From Pelobates cultripes (lineage: Eukaryota > Chordata > Amphibia > Anura > Pelobatidae), in the NCBI GenBank assembly GCA_933207985.1, contig OW240917.1, positions 102,082,785 through 102,146,784 on the forward strand: a stretch of DNA of 64,000 nt. Reading direction: 5' to 3'. Shown here piece after piece: positions 1-9,063 of the stretch. Numbering within the stretch: the first letter of the stretch is position 1; each line of letters starts with the position of its first letter. Both the position numbers and the translations under genes were made by a program. The notes beneath the pieces are model-generated. The model worked only from the letters and a program-made list of their open reading frames with translations, was not told where the DNA came from and searched no databases.

Positions 1-200
1 GGGGATTATGGGTGTAATATCAAGATTACACATGCCAATGAACATATTTAACCTATTTCTGATAAGAATATGAGTATAATTATTTTTATATATGGGGATT
101 ATTGGGGAAATATTATGGTTACACATTACAATAACATATTTGACTCTTTTCTGATGGAAACATGAGTATAAAATAAAAAACGTATTCCATACTTACTAAT
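1..200 (-). repeat. 92-bp tandem repeat, left inverted array
   Basis: At least two copies of a unit containing 'ggggattatgggtgtaatat' lie about 93 bp apart, each followed by a block related to 'catgagtataattattttta'. They are the reverse complement of the array at 3228-3620. Copies diverge by roughly 10-20 percent by eye. Confidence 0.6.
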
Positions 201-310
201 GTTTTGTTTTTCCGGATATAGGTCATGACAGCATTACAGATGTGTAAAGCTCCTCCCTCTCCTGAATTGGACAGGAACACCTTCTAATTAAACAATAAAA
301 AGAGACTCCA

Positions 311-1850
311 TCCCCTACATTCTCAGGTTTAGTCCAAACCACAAACAAGAAACAAAGTAAGGGCGGGTGTGTAGTGTGCTATGACCTATATCTGAAAGAT
401 ATAAAAGAAAATAGTGGTAAGTATGGAATATATTTTCTGTTTACTAAAATATATTCATGCAGCACTACAGATGGGTAATTGACTCTTAGAGAACTAAGAC
501 TTTGTCCCTTTTCAAATCACTCCTGAAAGAACTGCAGAATGTTGCTAATGTTCGGGACTTGAGAAACAACATCATGAAGGATATGCCAATCACATAAAAT
601 ACAGAATATCTGAGTAAGTAGACCTCTTTCTTGCTCTAAGCAAGGTTTCCATGCCTGAGGCAGAGAGAGCTATGCTTCTTGAGATGGACCGAACCAGCAT
701 CGAGCTGATCAAAGCATCAGATGAAAAATCAATTGTCAACCTGAATTTGTTCAAGGAGACCAAAAATCTGGACCTACTGACCCCACTCGAGATATCTTCC
801 TCGCTTTTTCTGCTTGTTGAAGACTGGCTGAAACTGCTTGGTAAATATAGGAGAGAACATCTGGATCAGGCTCTACAGTACCTGCTGCTGCTTTAAGACA
901 AGCAATACAAAGTCTCATTCCAGGCAACATTTTGTAATCACATGCTTCATACAAGGGTGTCTTCTCCTTTTTATATGAGGTTCTGTGAGCATAACAAAGA
1001 AGCCAAGTGTCAGATGGGACACTATATGCACTCTTTTTAAAAATTATTTTAAACTTATAATCAAAGCATAAATGGAAGATGGTGTACTCAGGATCTTGTG
1101 ATTGCGACCTTTTTTGAAGAATGGCCCAGTGAACTCCATCTTGAAATGGGCAGCTGCAAAATGAAAAGAACATTTCTAGCTTCCATGTCCAGAAAGGGAA
1201 ATACACACAGAAAATAACCACCAGAAAGAAGAATTTAATAATAATACTCCAAATGCTATATACAATAATTTACCAATCCATACGTAATTATAAAAGTTCA
1301 AATTATAAAGGAGTCCCTGGAGGAAATATAAGAAAAAAATAGTAACAGCAAGAAGGAAGGTTGAATTGAAAGATAAAATAAAGTACTTACCTGCAGTTAA
1401 AGGACAAAGAGACAAAATACAGCTGGAAATTCAGGAACTGTTGGAAGCGAAGACAGGCCTTTAAATATTACATTTCTACATTTCATTTATTAAGAATCAC
1501 TAATTGTTCCTGTTAATAGACACTATGATATGCATTAGACCATGTGTATTATATATTATAATGATATGTTTTTGACTGCTCATTATTCCTCTTCTGTTTA
1601 TGTATACTTGTCTGACCGAAGATATGGACAGTGTTGCGTTCCAGACATAATTGACCATGGTGGACTCACTCATTTGCATTCCAAGGTGAATTACCGGATC
1701 TCCATGTATGGATTCCAGTTATCCAAAATATTGCTAACATATGGGAATCAAAAGAGAGATTGGCTGACAGCTGAAGGAGGGACATTTAAAAGAATAGTTC
1801 TGGTTTTATGCAGACTACAGCACTTTATCTATGCACTGACAAGCACTTTT
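311..1850. other. unrecognised interior of the inverted-repeat element
   Basis: No gene could be supported. Short open stretches exist (for example 651-896 plus and 751-1221 minus), but they overlap on opposite strands, lack recognisable motifs and have no conserved neighbours. A short plus-strand stretch near 1395-1460 reads as a charged helical peptide and may be a remnant of an element-encoded protein; this is a guess. Confidence 0.3.
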
Positions 1851-1858
1851 CAATACTC

Positions 1859-1896
1859 CTGATGGTCTATATCAATCAGACGAAACGCGTAGAGTG
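1859..1896 (+). ncRNA. hammerhead-like module, probably degenerate
   Basis: Reads CTGATGG, a short GTCT/AGAC helix, then GAAACG and CGTAGA. This resembles a hammerhead core, but the conserved A after CTGATG is G and the expected cleavage triplet is not in place, so activity is unlikely. Confidence 0.3.
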
Positions 1897-1964
1897 AGTT
1901 TTATTTGTTATTTTTATTTGTTTTATATGTTGCTGGCTTGTTCTGCCTACAGTTCCTGTGAGAA

Positions 1965-2036
1965 TGCAATGTTTTGACCTGAAACCAGGTCTTTATCAAG
2001 CTTGATAAAGACCTGGTTTCAGGCTGAAACGTTGCA
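1965..2036. repeat. palindrome: two head-to-head hammerhead-like modules
   Basis: Positions 1978-2023 form a perfect 46-nt palindrome centred on AAGCTT (2000/2001). With a few mismatches the symmetry continues outwards to 1965 and 2036. Each half is one copy of a module reading 'cttgataaagacctgg', 'ttcaggctgaaacgttgc'. The module resembles a hammerhead with a changed core (TTGATAA for CTGATGA). Confidence 0.75.
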
Positions 2037-2440
2037 TTAAACTGCCACAGTGAGTGCCTGAGTTTTTTTTTCATTTATAAAGATTATATGGGATTTGCTG
2101 ACCCATGCTCAGTGCACCCTGTGTTAAACTCTGTGATTAAGTGCAACCTCCTTTTCCTCCTAATTTATAGTTCCTGTGAGGACTCCAGTCGCCTATATCG
2201 CTGATATCTGGACTGGGGATCATGAGAACATACTGATGGGCTTTTTATTCATTTTTATCCTGTAAGTATAACCATTAAAGCGTGTATTTACTTTCAACCA
2301 GTGTTGCACTATGGTCTTTTTGATTTTTTTCCACATGAATATCTGGATTTCTGAATGACATTCAAATCCGGTGGAATCAACAGTTTATTTATAAGCCCGA
2401 ACTCTCTGCTATTTTGTGAGTGCAACCTTTAATTCTGGGG

Positions 2441-3104
2441 ATCTCCTAATATTGCATTATTACCCTATGAGTTATTTCTCCATTTTATGTCTTTAGGTAT
2501 ATTTTGTTTGCTATTTATGTTTGAGGATTGAGAGGAATCCTTTGGTTATACCATATAACCAAAAAAGGGAGTAATTATCCTTTTTATTGATTTTGCACTC
2601 ACTGCACCTGGGTGGTCTATACTCTCGCGTCAAAAGACAAGCAGGAATATTGGCATGCTTTCCACCATCATAACATGATGGAACAAAGCACAAAAAGGAG
2701 GGAAAAGGACAAACATAAATAAAACACGGATTAAAGTAAAGGAGGCCACCAGCTGCCCTTATAAGGGTAAAAAATGCACCAAGGCTAAGCAAAATCCAAT
2801 GTCAATGGTCCAAAGCCAAGATACCCCAGTACTCCACAATCAAGTAGATGTAACATATATGAAAATGTGCATTTTAAGTGGATTTGGTATGTCCAGCTGC
2901 TAACTATAGGGTCACTGCAGCGTAACTCCCCAATTGCTAAGGGGAAGTGCTATGTCCTGAGGCATCCGTGGGGAGAGACATTGAACACCCCATGAGCTAG
3001 TGGTATGCTTAGACACAAGTAAGCCACCAAATAAAAAGAGGAGGTGCAAAACATCCTATGTCCAAGTGAAATGAACAAGTAAAAAGACTCAGGATGCAGA
3101 AGAT
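2441..3104. other. no gene seen
   Basis: AT-rich interior sequence of the inverted-repeat element. The longest open frame (2511-2792, minus) has no recognisable motif. Confidence 0.4.
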
Positions 3105-3227
3105 AGTGTCTCTTTTTAATGTCTAATTAGGAGGCGTTCCTGTCCAATTTAGGATTCGGAGGAGCTTTAACCATCTGTAGTGCTGCCGTGGTCTATATCC
3201 GGGAAAAGAAAATATTGAAAAGCATGA

Positions 3228-3620
3228 AATAAATTACCTATTTTATACCCATGTTTCCATCAGAAACAAGTTAAATATGTTCTTGTGGTTTGAGTATCAT
3301 GTGAAAACATGATACTCAACCCATAATCCCCATATAGAAAAACAATTATAACCGTATACTATTAAGAAACAGGTTACATATGTCCCTTGGCATGTGTAAC
3401 CATGATATTCTGCCCATAATCCCATATAGAAAAATAATTATACCCATGTTTCCATCAAAAACACATTAAATATGTTCCTTGGGATGTGTAAACAAGATAT
3501 TCCACCCATAATCCCCACATAGAAAATAATTAACCCCTGGTTCCAGCAGAAAAAGATTAAATATGTTCATTGGCATGTATAACCATTGTACTTAACCCAT
3601 AATCCCCATATAGAAAAACA
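3228..3620 (+). repeat. 92-bp tandem repeat, right inverted array, about four copies
   Basis: The block 'ccataatcccc' followed by 'tatagaaaa' recurs at about 3321, 3414, 3506 and 3597, giving a period of 91-93 bp. Each unit also holds 'atgtttccatcagaaac' and 'catgtgtaaccatgatat'-type segments. The array is the inverted partner of the window start. Confidence 0.75.
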
Positions 3621-4019
3621 AGAAGGAGAGGAGAGAAGGCGGAGCCTGACCCAGCGCCAAGGGACATCGTCGCTGGACTTCAGCAACTTGGGATGGGGGT
3701 GGGATGGAGAGGGGCACTAGAGGGTCCTATGAATATGTTTTCCTGGCACTGGAGAATCCCTTAAACCGTAAAAGAGCATGTAGAGATAAGAGGTGAAGTT
3801 GGAGTATCACTCACATGGCCCAGAGCCGTCCCAGGCTCTATATAACAGGCTCTAGTGTGTAACAGATGACTAAATGTGTCAATATCCCCAAAGTACAAAA
3901 ATTGATGATGGATCTTCAGAATAAAATACTTTATTGTATAAAATAAAACAAACAGGCAATGATACTAGCAAAAATGGGTACTCTTTAGGAAAGTTTATGG
4001 CCTCCCAGAGTAGCCTCTA
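3621..4019. other. repeat remnants, no gene
   Basis: Contains a short piece resembling a T2-like MITE end near 3735-3768 ('ttttcctggcact' then 'tccctt') and an AT-rich segment with 'aaataaaa' tracts at 3918-3950. No open frame is supported. Confidence 0.3.
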
Positions 4020-4178
4020 ACTTACATACCTGTCTCTTGCTCTCCCCTAAAGGGCAGCACACTACTCTCTCCTGCACCTCTGCCTTACTCCCACCTTATT
4101 TGATTGCTATTTCCTGTCCTAATGTGTTTTATACACCACCTCCTATAGCATGTAAGCTCATTTGAGCAGGGTCCTCTT
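4020..4178 (+). mobile_element. LINE/SINE-like 3' end, part 1, split by the gypsy insertion
   Basis: Continues after the gypsy element at 9546. The sequence runs '...gtaagctcatttgagcagggtcctctt', is interrupted by the LTR element, and resumes 'caacctatcgttcctgtaag'. It is an old dispersed repeat used as the insertion target; its family is not certain. Confidence 0.5.
4174..4178. repeat. 5-bp target site duplication, left
   Basis: CTCTT here is repeated exactly at 9546-9550, directly outside the two LTRs. Five bases is usual for Ty3/gypsy integrases. Confidence 0.9.
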
Positions 4179-4323
4179 TGTCAGGGTACCTGTTGGTGAT
4201 GTATCCAGGGAGGACATCCTCTCTGCTTAGGGGCTCCCTTCCCCTAGCATTTCGGCATATTCCGGCCGTTTTCGCGCCGGCCGCGCTAGCTCCTCCCCCT
4301 TTTATGACGCGACGGCTAGCGTC

Positions 4324-4337
4324 GACGTCATGACGTC
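4324..4337 (+). promoter_or_regulatory. paired CRE-like sites in U3
   Basis: GACGTCATGACGTC contains two overlapping TGACGTCA-like half sites about 75 bp upstream of the TATA-like box. CREB/ATF-type binding is inferred from the motif only. The copy in the 3' LTR is identical. Confidence 0.35.
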
Positions 4338-4410
4338 GGCATTTGCATAAAGTGCCGGGAACCGCTATTCCGGACCTTTTGGGGGCGTGGTCTCTATTTA
4401 GGTTACAGGG

Positions 4411-4418
4411 TATTTAAA
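4411..4418 (+). promoter_or_regulatory. TATA-like box of the LTR promoter
   Basis: TATTTAAA lies about 30 bp before the TGCCCTGTCGT stretch at 4441. That stretch is complementary to the primer-binding site, so it is the predicted 5' end of the transcript (start of R). Confidence 0.6.
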
Positions 4419-4715
4419 GGAAACCTTTACTACTGCTCATTGCCCTGTCGTGGTTCTAGCTTGCTAGTCACTCAGCGCGTTCTTTATCTTGTGTTTCCGG
4501 TTTTGACCCTTGCTTGTCTTTTGTCCTGTTGTCCTCTCCTCTCCTTTGACTCGGCTTGTATCTCGCTTACCTGTCCTCCGGCTCCCTTGACCTCGGCTTA
4601 CCTTTTGACTATTCTTGCTTTGTCCTTACGTTAGTCCGGCCATTCTAAGGTCCGGTATACGTACCTCCTTCTGTGCGCACTCTGCGTATTGGATCCCTGT
4701 CAGTTTCCTGACATT

Positions 4716-4725
4716 ACGACAGGGC
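4716..4725 (+). promoter_or_regulatory. primer-binding site complementary to own RNA 5' end
   Basis: ACGACAGGGC, starting 2 nt after the 5' LTR, is the exact reverse complement of GCCCTGTCGT at 4442-4451. In Tf1 and sushi elements the first nucleotides of the RNA fold back on the primer site and prime minus-strand synthesis without a tRNA. No common tRNA 3' end (TGG...) is seen here. Confidence 0.7.
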
Positions 4726-4726
4726 C

Positions 4727-5641
4727 ATGATGGATCCTGCAGGTGCTAGTCCTCCTGACCCCAGATTTGAGGCCATGGACCATAGAATGGACCAAATGGC
4801 TTTAGCATTACAAACTTTGTTGACACGCTCCAGTACCCAGTCTGAAGAAATACGTTCCACTGCTAGCCACTCGCTAAGTACTGGTTTGGAAGTAGCCACT
4901 GTAGGCGCATCTTCCCATGTCACGTCACCATTACGATATGGGGGTTCGCCTGATGCTTGTCGTGGTTTTTTAAACCAGATAAGTATACATTTCGAACTAC
5001 AACCCCGGGCTTACCCCACTGACAGGGCTAAGGTAGGCTTTATCATAACCCTGCTAATAGATAAAGCACTTAGATGGGCCAATCCCCTTTGGGAGAATGA
5101 CAATCCTTTAGTCTACAACTACACTGCGTTTGTCACGGCCTTTAGAAGAACCTTTGACCCCCCAGGGAGGAAGATTAATGCGGCCAGATCCCTGTTACGC
5201 CTTAAACAACAAGATAGGACCCTTGTAGAATATGCTCTAGAGTTTAGATCATTGGCAGCAGAAGTGAAATGGAACGAACAAGCTTTTATGGATGTTTTCT
5301 TGAATGGGTTGTCTGATGAAATTCTAGATGAAATTGCCACAAGAGAACTTCCGGAAAATTTAGAGGATTTAGTATCCTTCATTTCCAGAATAGATGAACG
5401 CATGAGACAGAGGCAGAACACTCGGGAAAGAGTTACTAGACTTCCTGTAAGACTCGCTCCCTCATTTCAGAACCCTGACTCCTATAATCCTACTCCACCA
5501 GAACCTATGCAAATAGGTAATACTCGCTTATCTGAGGCTGAGAGACAGTACAGGAGAAGGGAGGGTCTCTGTTTATACTGCGGGCTGAGAGGTCACCTAC
5601 GTCTTAGTTGCCCTAATCGTCCGGGAAACGCTTGCACCTAA
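4727..5641 (+). CDS. gag: Gag polyprotein of the gypsy element
   Basis: 304 residues; structural protein forming the retrotransposon particle. The start at 4727 is the first ATG after the primer site (ATGATGG). The N-terminus (about 1-60) is followed by a retrotransposon-gag type capsid region (about 65-215), including a 'FRRTFDPPG' stretch and an 'EYALEFRSLA' helix typical of sushi/RTL Gag. A single CCHC zinc knuckle lies at the C-terminus: C282, C285, H290 and C295 in CLYCGLRGHLRLSC, spacing CX2CX4HX4C. It ends in TAA, with a G GGA AAC heptamer four codons before the stop. There is no premature stop. Family and order are well supported; particle assembly is inferred from the family. Confidence 0.92.
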   Translation: MMDPAGASPPDPRFEAMDHRMDQMALALQTLLTRSSTQSEEIRSTASHSLSTGLEVATVGASSHVTSPLRYGGSPDACRGFLNQISIHFELQPRAYPTDRAKVGFIITLLIDKALRWANPLWENDNPLVYNYTAFVTAFRRTFDPPGRKINAARSLLRLKQQDRTLVEYALEFRSLAAEVKWNEQAFMDVFLNGLSDEILDEIATRELPENLEDLVSFISRIDERMRQRQNTRERVTRLPVRLAPSFQNPDSYNPTPPEPMQIGNTRLSEAERQYRRREGLCLYCGLRGHLRLSCPNRPGNACT

Positions 5642-5686
5642 GTTCCCTTAGAGGACGGGCCTTGGGTGTTTCATTACTGTCCTCTA
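5623..5686 (+). promoter_or_regulatory. -1 ribosomal frameshift signal, gag to pol
   Basis: The heptamer GGGAAAC at 5623-5629 sits in the gag frame as G GGA AAC, the canonical X XXY YYZ form. A -1 slip there enters the pol frame, which is open. Downstream, TAGAGGAC (5649-5656) can pair perfectly with GTCCTCTA (5679-5686) over a 22-nt loop. The 19-nt spacer is longer than usual, so another fold or a pseudoknot may act. PEG10, a sushi-derived gene, is known to use the same heptamer. Confidence 0.8.
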
Positions 5687-8600
5687 TACATAATAAAAAA
5701 GACCATAGGCTTCTGATTCCTGTCTCTCTAGCTTGGGAAAAGGGGTTTATTGCTACGATGGCATTATTAGATTCTGGAGCAGCAGAAAGCTTTATAGACC
5801 AAACTTTTGCTAATAAGCATTGTATCCCATTCCAATTGAGAGATACACCCTTGGCCGTTGAGGCCATAGATGGTAGACCTTTATCTGAACCAGTAATATT
5901 CCATGAGACCGAACCCGTTAAGCTTACTGTTGGTATTTTCCACGAAGAGTTGATTTCCCTTCTGTTAATTTCCTCCCCGGCAGTCCCAGTGGTTCTAGGA
6001 TATTCTTGGCTCAAGAGACACAACCCTCAGATTGACTGGGAGGGTGGAGAAATCGTTTCTTGGGGTATGGGTTGTAGGAAAGAATGTCTGCAGAGAGTTA
6101 CTTCTGTTTGCCCCGTAAACTCTTATGCTAACACTTCTCAATCCACAGACGTTCAGATACCATTACAATATCTAGACCTCAAATCTGTATTTGACAAGGG
6201 TAAGGCGGATACTTTACCTCCCCACCGGTCTTATGACTGTTCTATTAAACTTTTCCCTGGTACTATGCCTCCCAGGGGTACGGTATACCCTCTATCCACC
6301 AAGGAAAACTTAGTTTTAGAGGAATATATCAAGGAGAATTTAGACAAGGGATTTATTAGAAAGTCTTCTTCTCCGGCGGGGGCGGGTTTCTTTTTTGTAG
6401 AAAAGAAAGACGGTACCTTACGTCCTTGTATAGACTATCGGGGATTGAACAAAATTACTATCAGAAATGCTTACCCTATTCCTTTGATTACTGAACTCTT
6501 TGACAGACTAAAGGGCTCGAGTATTTTTACTAAACTTGACTTAAGAGGAGCATATAACTTAGTGCGAATTAAACAAGGAGATGAATGGATGACAGCATTT
6601 AATACCCGTTACGGGCATTATGAGTATACCGTAATGCCGTTTGGGCTTTGTAACGCCCCGGCCGTCTTCCAAGACTTGATCAATGAAGTTCTTAGAGAAT
6701 TCCAACATGAATGTGTAATTGTATATTTGGATGATATACTAATCCATTCTAGAGATATTAATTCACATCATAGACAAGTCAGAAAGGTATTACAGAAACT
6801 TTTACAACATGGATTGTATTGTAAATTGGAAAAATGTAGCTTTGACCAGTCTCAGGTAACTTTCTTAGGTTACGTAATTTCCAAAGACGGGTTTATGATG
6901 GACCCGACCAAACTAAAATCGATTTTAGATTGGCCTTTACCTAAGGGACTCAAAGCCATACAAAGATTTCTTGGATTTTCTAATTATTACAGACGTTTTA
7001 TTAAAGGGTACTCCTCTGTTATCGCTCCTATCACTAATATGACCAAACAAGGAGCCGATACCAAAACCTGGTCTACTGAGGCTTTATCTGCTTTCGAAAC
7101 GCTCAAACAGTCTTTTGCCTCAGCACCTGTATTAGTTCATCCTGATACCTCTCTACCCTTTTTACTTGAAGTTGATGCGTCTGAAACAGGGATAGGCGCA
7201 GTGTTATCCCAAAGACAAAGTTTAGATAAGCCGCTGCACCCTTGCGGTTTTTTTTCCAAGAAACTATCACACACTGAAAGGAGATATGACATTGGTGATA
7301 GGGAACTTTTAGCTATCATTATGGCATTAAAGGAATGGAGACATTTGTTAGAGGGCACCGTCCTTCCAGTTACTATCTTGACTGACCACAAAAATTTATC
7401 GTATATGGGGGAGGCCAAAAGATTATCTGCCAGGCAGGCACGTTGGTCTATGTTCCTTACACACTTTAATTATGTGCTTACTTACAGGCCTGGTTCTAAG
7501 AACACTAAGGCAGACGCTTTGTCACGTCAGCACGAACCTACCACCTCTACAGAGGATACTTTGTTCCCTATTATTCCTGAAGTCAATATTATCGCCAACA
7601 CCAATGTCAAAATACACTCTCCACTGCTCGCTGATATTCAGAACGAACAATCTCTTGCTCCCGAACGTACTCCTGTGGGCCGCTTGTTCGTGTCTCCCAA
7701 ATTCCAAGTGGACATTATTCGCTGTTTCCACGATAGCAAGATCGCTGGTCACCCCGGCATCCACAAAACTTACTGTCTGATCTCCAAAGACTTCTGGTGG
7801 CCCGGTTTACGTAGGGATGTGGAAGACTTTGTGAAGGCTTGCAATGTTTGTGTCAGGAATAAACTTCCGCGGGATCTCCCTTGTGGTTTATTGCAGCCCT
7901 TAGTCGTTCCCAACAAACCTTGGGCTTGTTTGGCTATGGATTTTATTGTTGATCTACCAGCTTCCAATAGGCATACAGTTATCCTCACGGTCCTTGACAG
8001 GTTTACTAAAATGGCTCATTTCGTTCCCTTGCCTAAACTTCCGTCCTCCCCCGAACTGGCCGTGATATTTGCTAGAGAAATTTTCCGTTTACATGGTATT
8101 CCCAATGAGATTGTGTCAGACAGGGGTTCCCAATTTATTTCCCGTTTTTGGAGATCCTTCTGTTCACAGTTGGGCATCAAACTGAATTTTTCTTCGGCCT
8201 ATCATCCTCAATCTAACGGAGCAGCCGAACGCACTAACCAAAAAATTGAGCAATATCTACGTTGTTTTGTTTCTGAACACCAGGATGACTGGGTCGGTCT
8301 GATTCCTTGGGCGGAGTTTGCTCACAACAACCTTGTTTGTGGTTCCACTCGTAATAGCCCCTTTTTCTTGAACTATGGCTTTAACCCTACTGTTCTTCCG
8401 TCGGTGTCTCCTTCCCAGGGTATACCGTCGGTTGATATTCATATAGCCAACCTGAGAAAGTTGTGGGATCAGACTCGACAAATTCTTGAACGTAGTTCCG
8501 CGGTGTTTAAGTCACATGCTGATAGGCGTAGACGTCCTGCTCCTATTTTTTCTCCGGGGGATAGGGTTTGGTTGTGTACCAGACACATTCGCCTGAAAGT

Positions 8601-9063
8601 TCCTTCCTTGAAGTTTGCTCCTCGTTACATTGGTCCTTACAGGGTACTGAGGAGGATCAACCCGGTTTCTTATTTGCTGGATCTACCTCCTACTCCACGC
8701 ATCCCTAACTCTTTTCATGTGTCGTTATTGAAACCTCTTGTTTGTAACAGATTTTCCTCCCGCTCTGCTCCTCCATCCTCGGTCCGTGTGGATGGTCAGG
8801 AGGAATATATCATCAAGTCCATCCTTGATTCTCGTATTTCTAGGGGGAAGCTGCAATACCTCATAGACTGGAAAGGTTATGGTCCAGAAGAGAGGTCTTG
8901 GGTTCCTGGTATAGACGTGCATGCTCCTCGTCTTCTTCGGGCCTTCCACGTTCGTTTTCCTTCTAAACCAGGTCCCATCCGCCCGGTGGGCGTTTCTAGA
9001 AGGGGGGGTACTGTCAGGGTACCTGTTGGTGATGTATCCAGGGAGGACATCCTCTCTGCTTAG
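5632..9063 (+). CDS. pol: Pol polyprotein (protease, RT, RNase H, integrase, chromodomain)
   Basis: About 1143 open codons counted from the TTG at 5632; it is expected to be made as a Gag-Pol fusion through the -1 shift at 5623-5629, not from its own start. Domains in order: aspartic protease (DSGA at 47-50); reverse transcriptase (LDLRGAY with D303; YLDD at 365-368); RNase H (EVDASETGIGA, then DREL, then TDHKNL); integrase zinc finger (H707 in HPGIHK, paired with CNVC); integrase core with D770, D830 and E866 (DD35E spacing); GPY-like 'RYIGPYRVL'; and a C-terminal chromodomain (about 1056-1110, YLIDWKGYG...SWVP). All catalytic residues are present and no stop interrupts the frame. The last 17 codons lie inside the 3' LTR. 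The chromodomain is thought to steer integration toward marked chromatin in related elements. Confidence 0.94.
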   Translation: MHLSSLRGRALGVSLLSSIHNKKDHRLLIPVSLAWEKGFIATMALLDSGAAESFIDQTFANKHCIPFQLRDTPLAVEAIDGRPLSEPVIFHETEPVKLTVGIFHEELISLLLISSPAVPVVLGYSWLKRHNPQIDWEGGEIVSWGMGCRKECLQRVTSVCPVNSYANTSQSTDVQIPLQYLDLKSVFDKGKADTLPPHRSYDCSIKLFPGTMPPRGTVYPLSTKENLVLEEYIKENLDKGFIRKSSSPAGAGFFFVEKKDGTLRPCIDYRGLNKITIRNAYPIPLITELFDRLKGSSIFTKLDLRGAYNLVRIKQGDEWMTAFNTRYGHYEYTVMPFGLCNAPAVFQDLINEVLREFQHECVIVYLDDILIHSRDINSHHRQVRKVLQKLLQHGLYCKLEKCSFDQSQVTFLGYVISKDGFMMDPTKLKSILDWPLPKGLKAIQRFLGFSNYYRRFIKGYSSVIAPITNMTKQGADTKTWSTEALSAFETLKQSFASAPVLVHPDTSLPFLLEVDASETGIGAVLSQRQSLDKPLHPCGFFSKKLSHTERRYDIGDRELLAIIMALKEWRHLLEGTVLPVTILTDHKNLSYMGEAKRLSARQARWSMFLTHFNYVLTYRPGSKNTKADALSRQHEPTTSTEDTLFPIIPEVNIIANTNVKIHSPLLADIQNEQSLAPERTPVGRLFVSPKFQVDIIRCFHDSKIAGHPGIHKTYCLISKDFWWPGLRRDVEDFVKACNVCVRNKLPRDLPCGLLQPLVVPNKPWACLAMDFIVDLPASNRHTVILTVLDRFTKMAHFVPLPKLPSSPELAVIFAREIFRLHGIPNEIVSDRGSQFISRFWRSFCSQLGIKLNFSSAYHPQSNGAAERTNQKIEQYLRCFVSEHQDDWVGLIPWAEFAHNNLVCGSTRNSPFFLNYGFNPTVLPSVSPSQGIPSVDIHIANLRKLWDQTRQILERSSAVFKSHADRRRRPAPIFSPGDRVWLCTRHIRLKVPSLKFAPRYIGPYRVLRRINPVSYLLDLPPTPRIPNSFHVSLLKPLVCNRFSSRSAPPSSVRVDGQEEYIIKSILDSRISRGKLQYLIDWKGYGPEERSWVPGIDVHAPRLLRAFHVRFPSKPGPIRPVGVSRRGGTVRVPVGDVSREDILSA
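8998..9008 (+). promoter_or_regulatory. polypurine tract
   Basis: AGAAGGGGGGG ends three bases before the 3' LTR. It should prime plus-strand DNA synthesis. Unusually, it lies inside the pol reading frame (encoding part of RRGG). Confidence 0.8.

Larger units (their letters stand above)
1850..2440 (+). mobile_element. Penelope-like long-terminal (pLTR-type) fragment
   Basis: Non-coding block holding two hammerhead-like modules ('gaaacgcgtaga' at about 1881 and 'gaaacgttgc' at about 2026), a near-perfect palindrome, and T-rich segments. Similar modules recur at 16.2, 43.4, 46.9, 47.0 and 53.9 kb in this window, always in non-coding repeat-like sequence. Assignment to Penelope-like elements rests on published reports of hammerhead motifs in Penelope terminal repeats; no reverse transcriptase is attached here. 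Confidence 0.4.
1..3620. mobile_element. unclassified inverted-repeat element, left end outside window
   Basis: The two ends of this block are inverted copies of each other. The left arm (about 200-310) matches the reverse complement of about 3105-3215, including the shared stretch around an 'attggacaggaac' / 'gttcctgtccaat' core. Outside these inner arms both ends carry tandem copies of a 92-bp unit in opposite orientation. This is the layout of a large DNA transposon or long-TIR element. No transposase could be recognised between the arms, so the superfamily is open. The window starts inside the left end, so its true terminus and target duplication cannot be seen. Confidence 0.45.
4179..4713 (+). 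repeat. 5' LTR, 535 bp
   Basis: Begins TGTCAG and ends CTGACA, a perfect 6-bp inverted repeat. The upstream part is GC-rich with many CpGs. It is nearly identical to 9012-9545; the only difference I found is one extra T near 4403. Confidence 0.95.

Noticed and set aside
751..1221. 156-codon minus-strand open frame as a host gene
   Set aside because: No motifs, no signal of conservation, overlaps other frames inside an inverted-repeat element.
3228..3620. CRISPR array
   Set aside because: Periodic 92-bp units are whole-unit tandem repeats without unique spacers, in a vertebrate-type genome.
4440..4634. 64-codon frame in the 5' LTR (and its twin near 9176-9466)
   Set aside because: Lies in R-U5 of both LTRs, no motif, simply free of stops.
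4714..4735. tRNA primer-binding site
   Set aside because: Sequence lacks the TGG start complementary to tRNA CCA ends; complementarity to the element's own RNA start explains it better.
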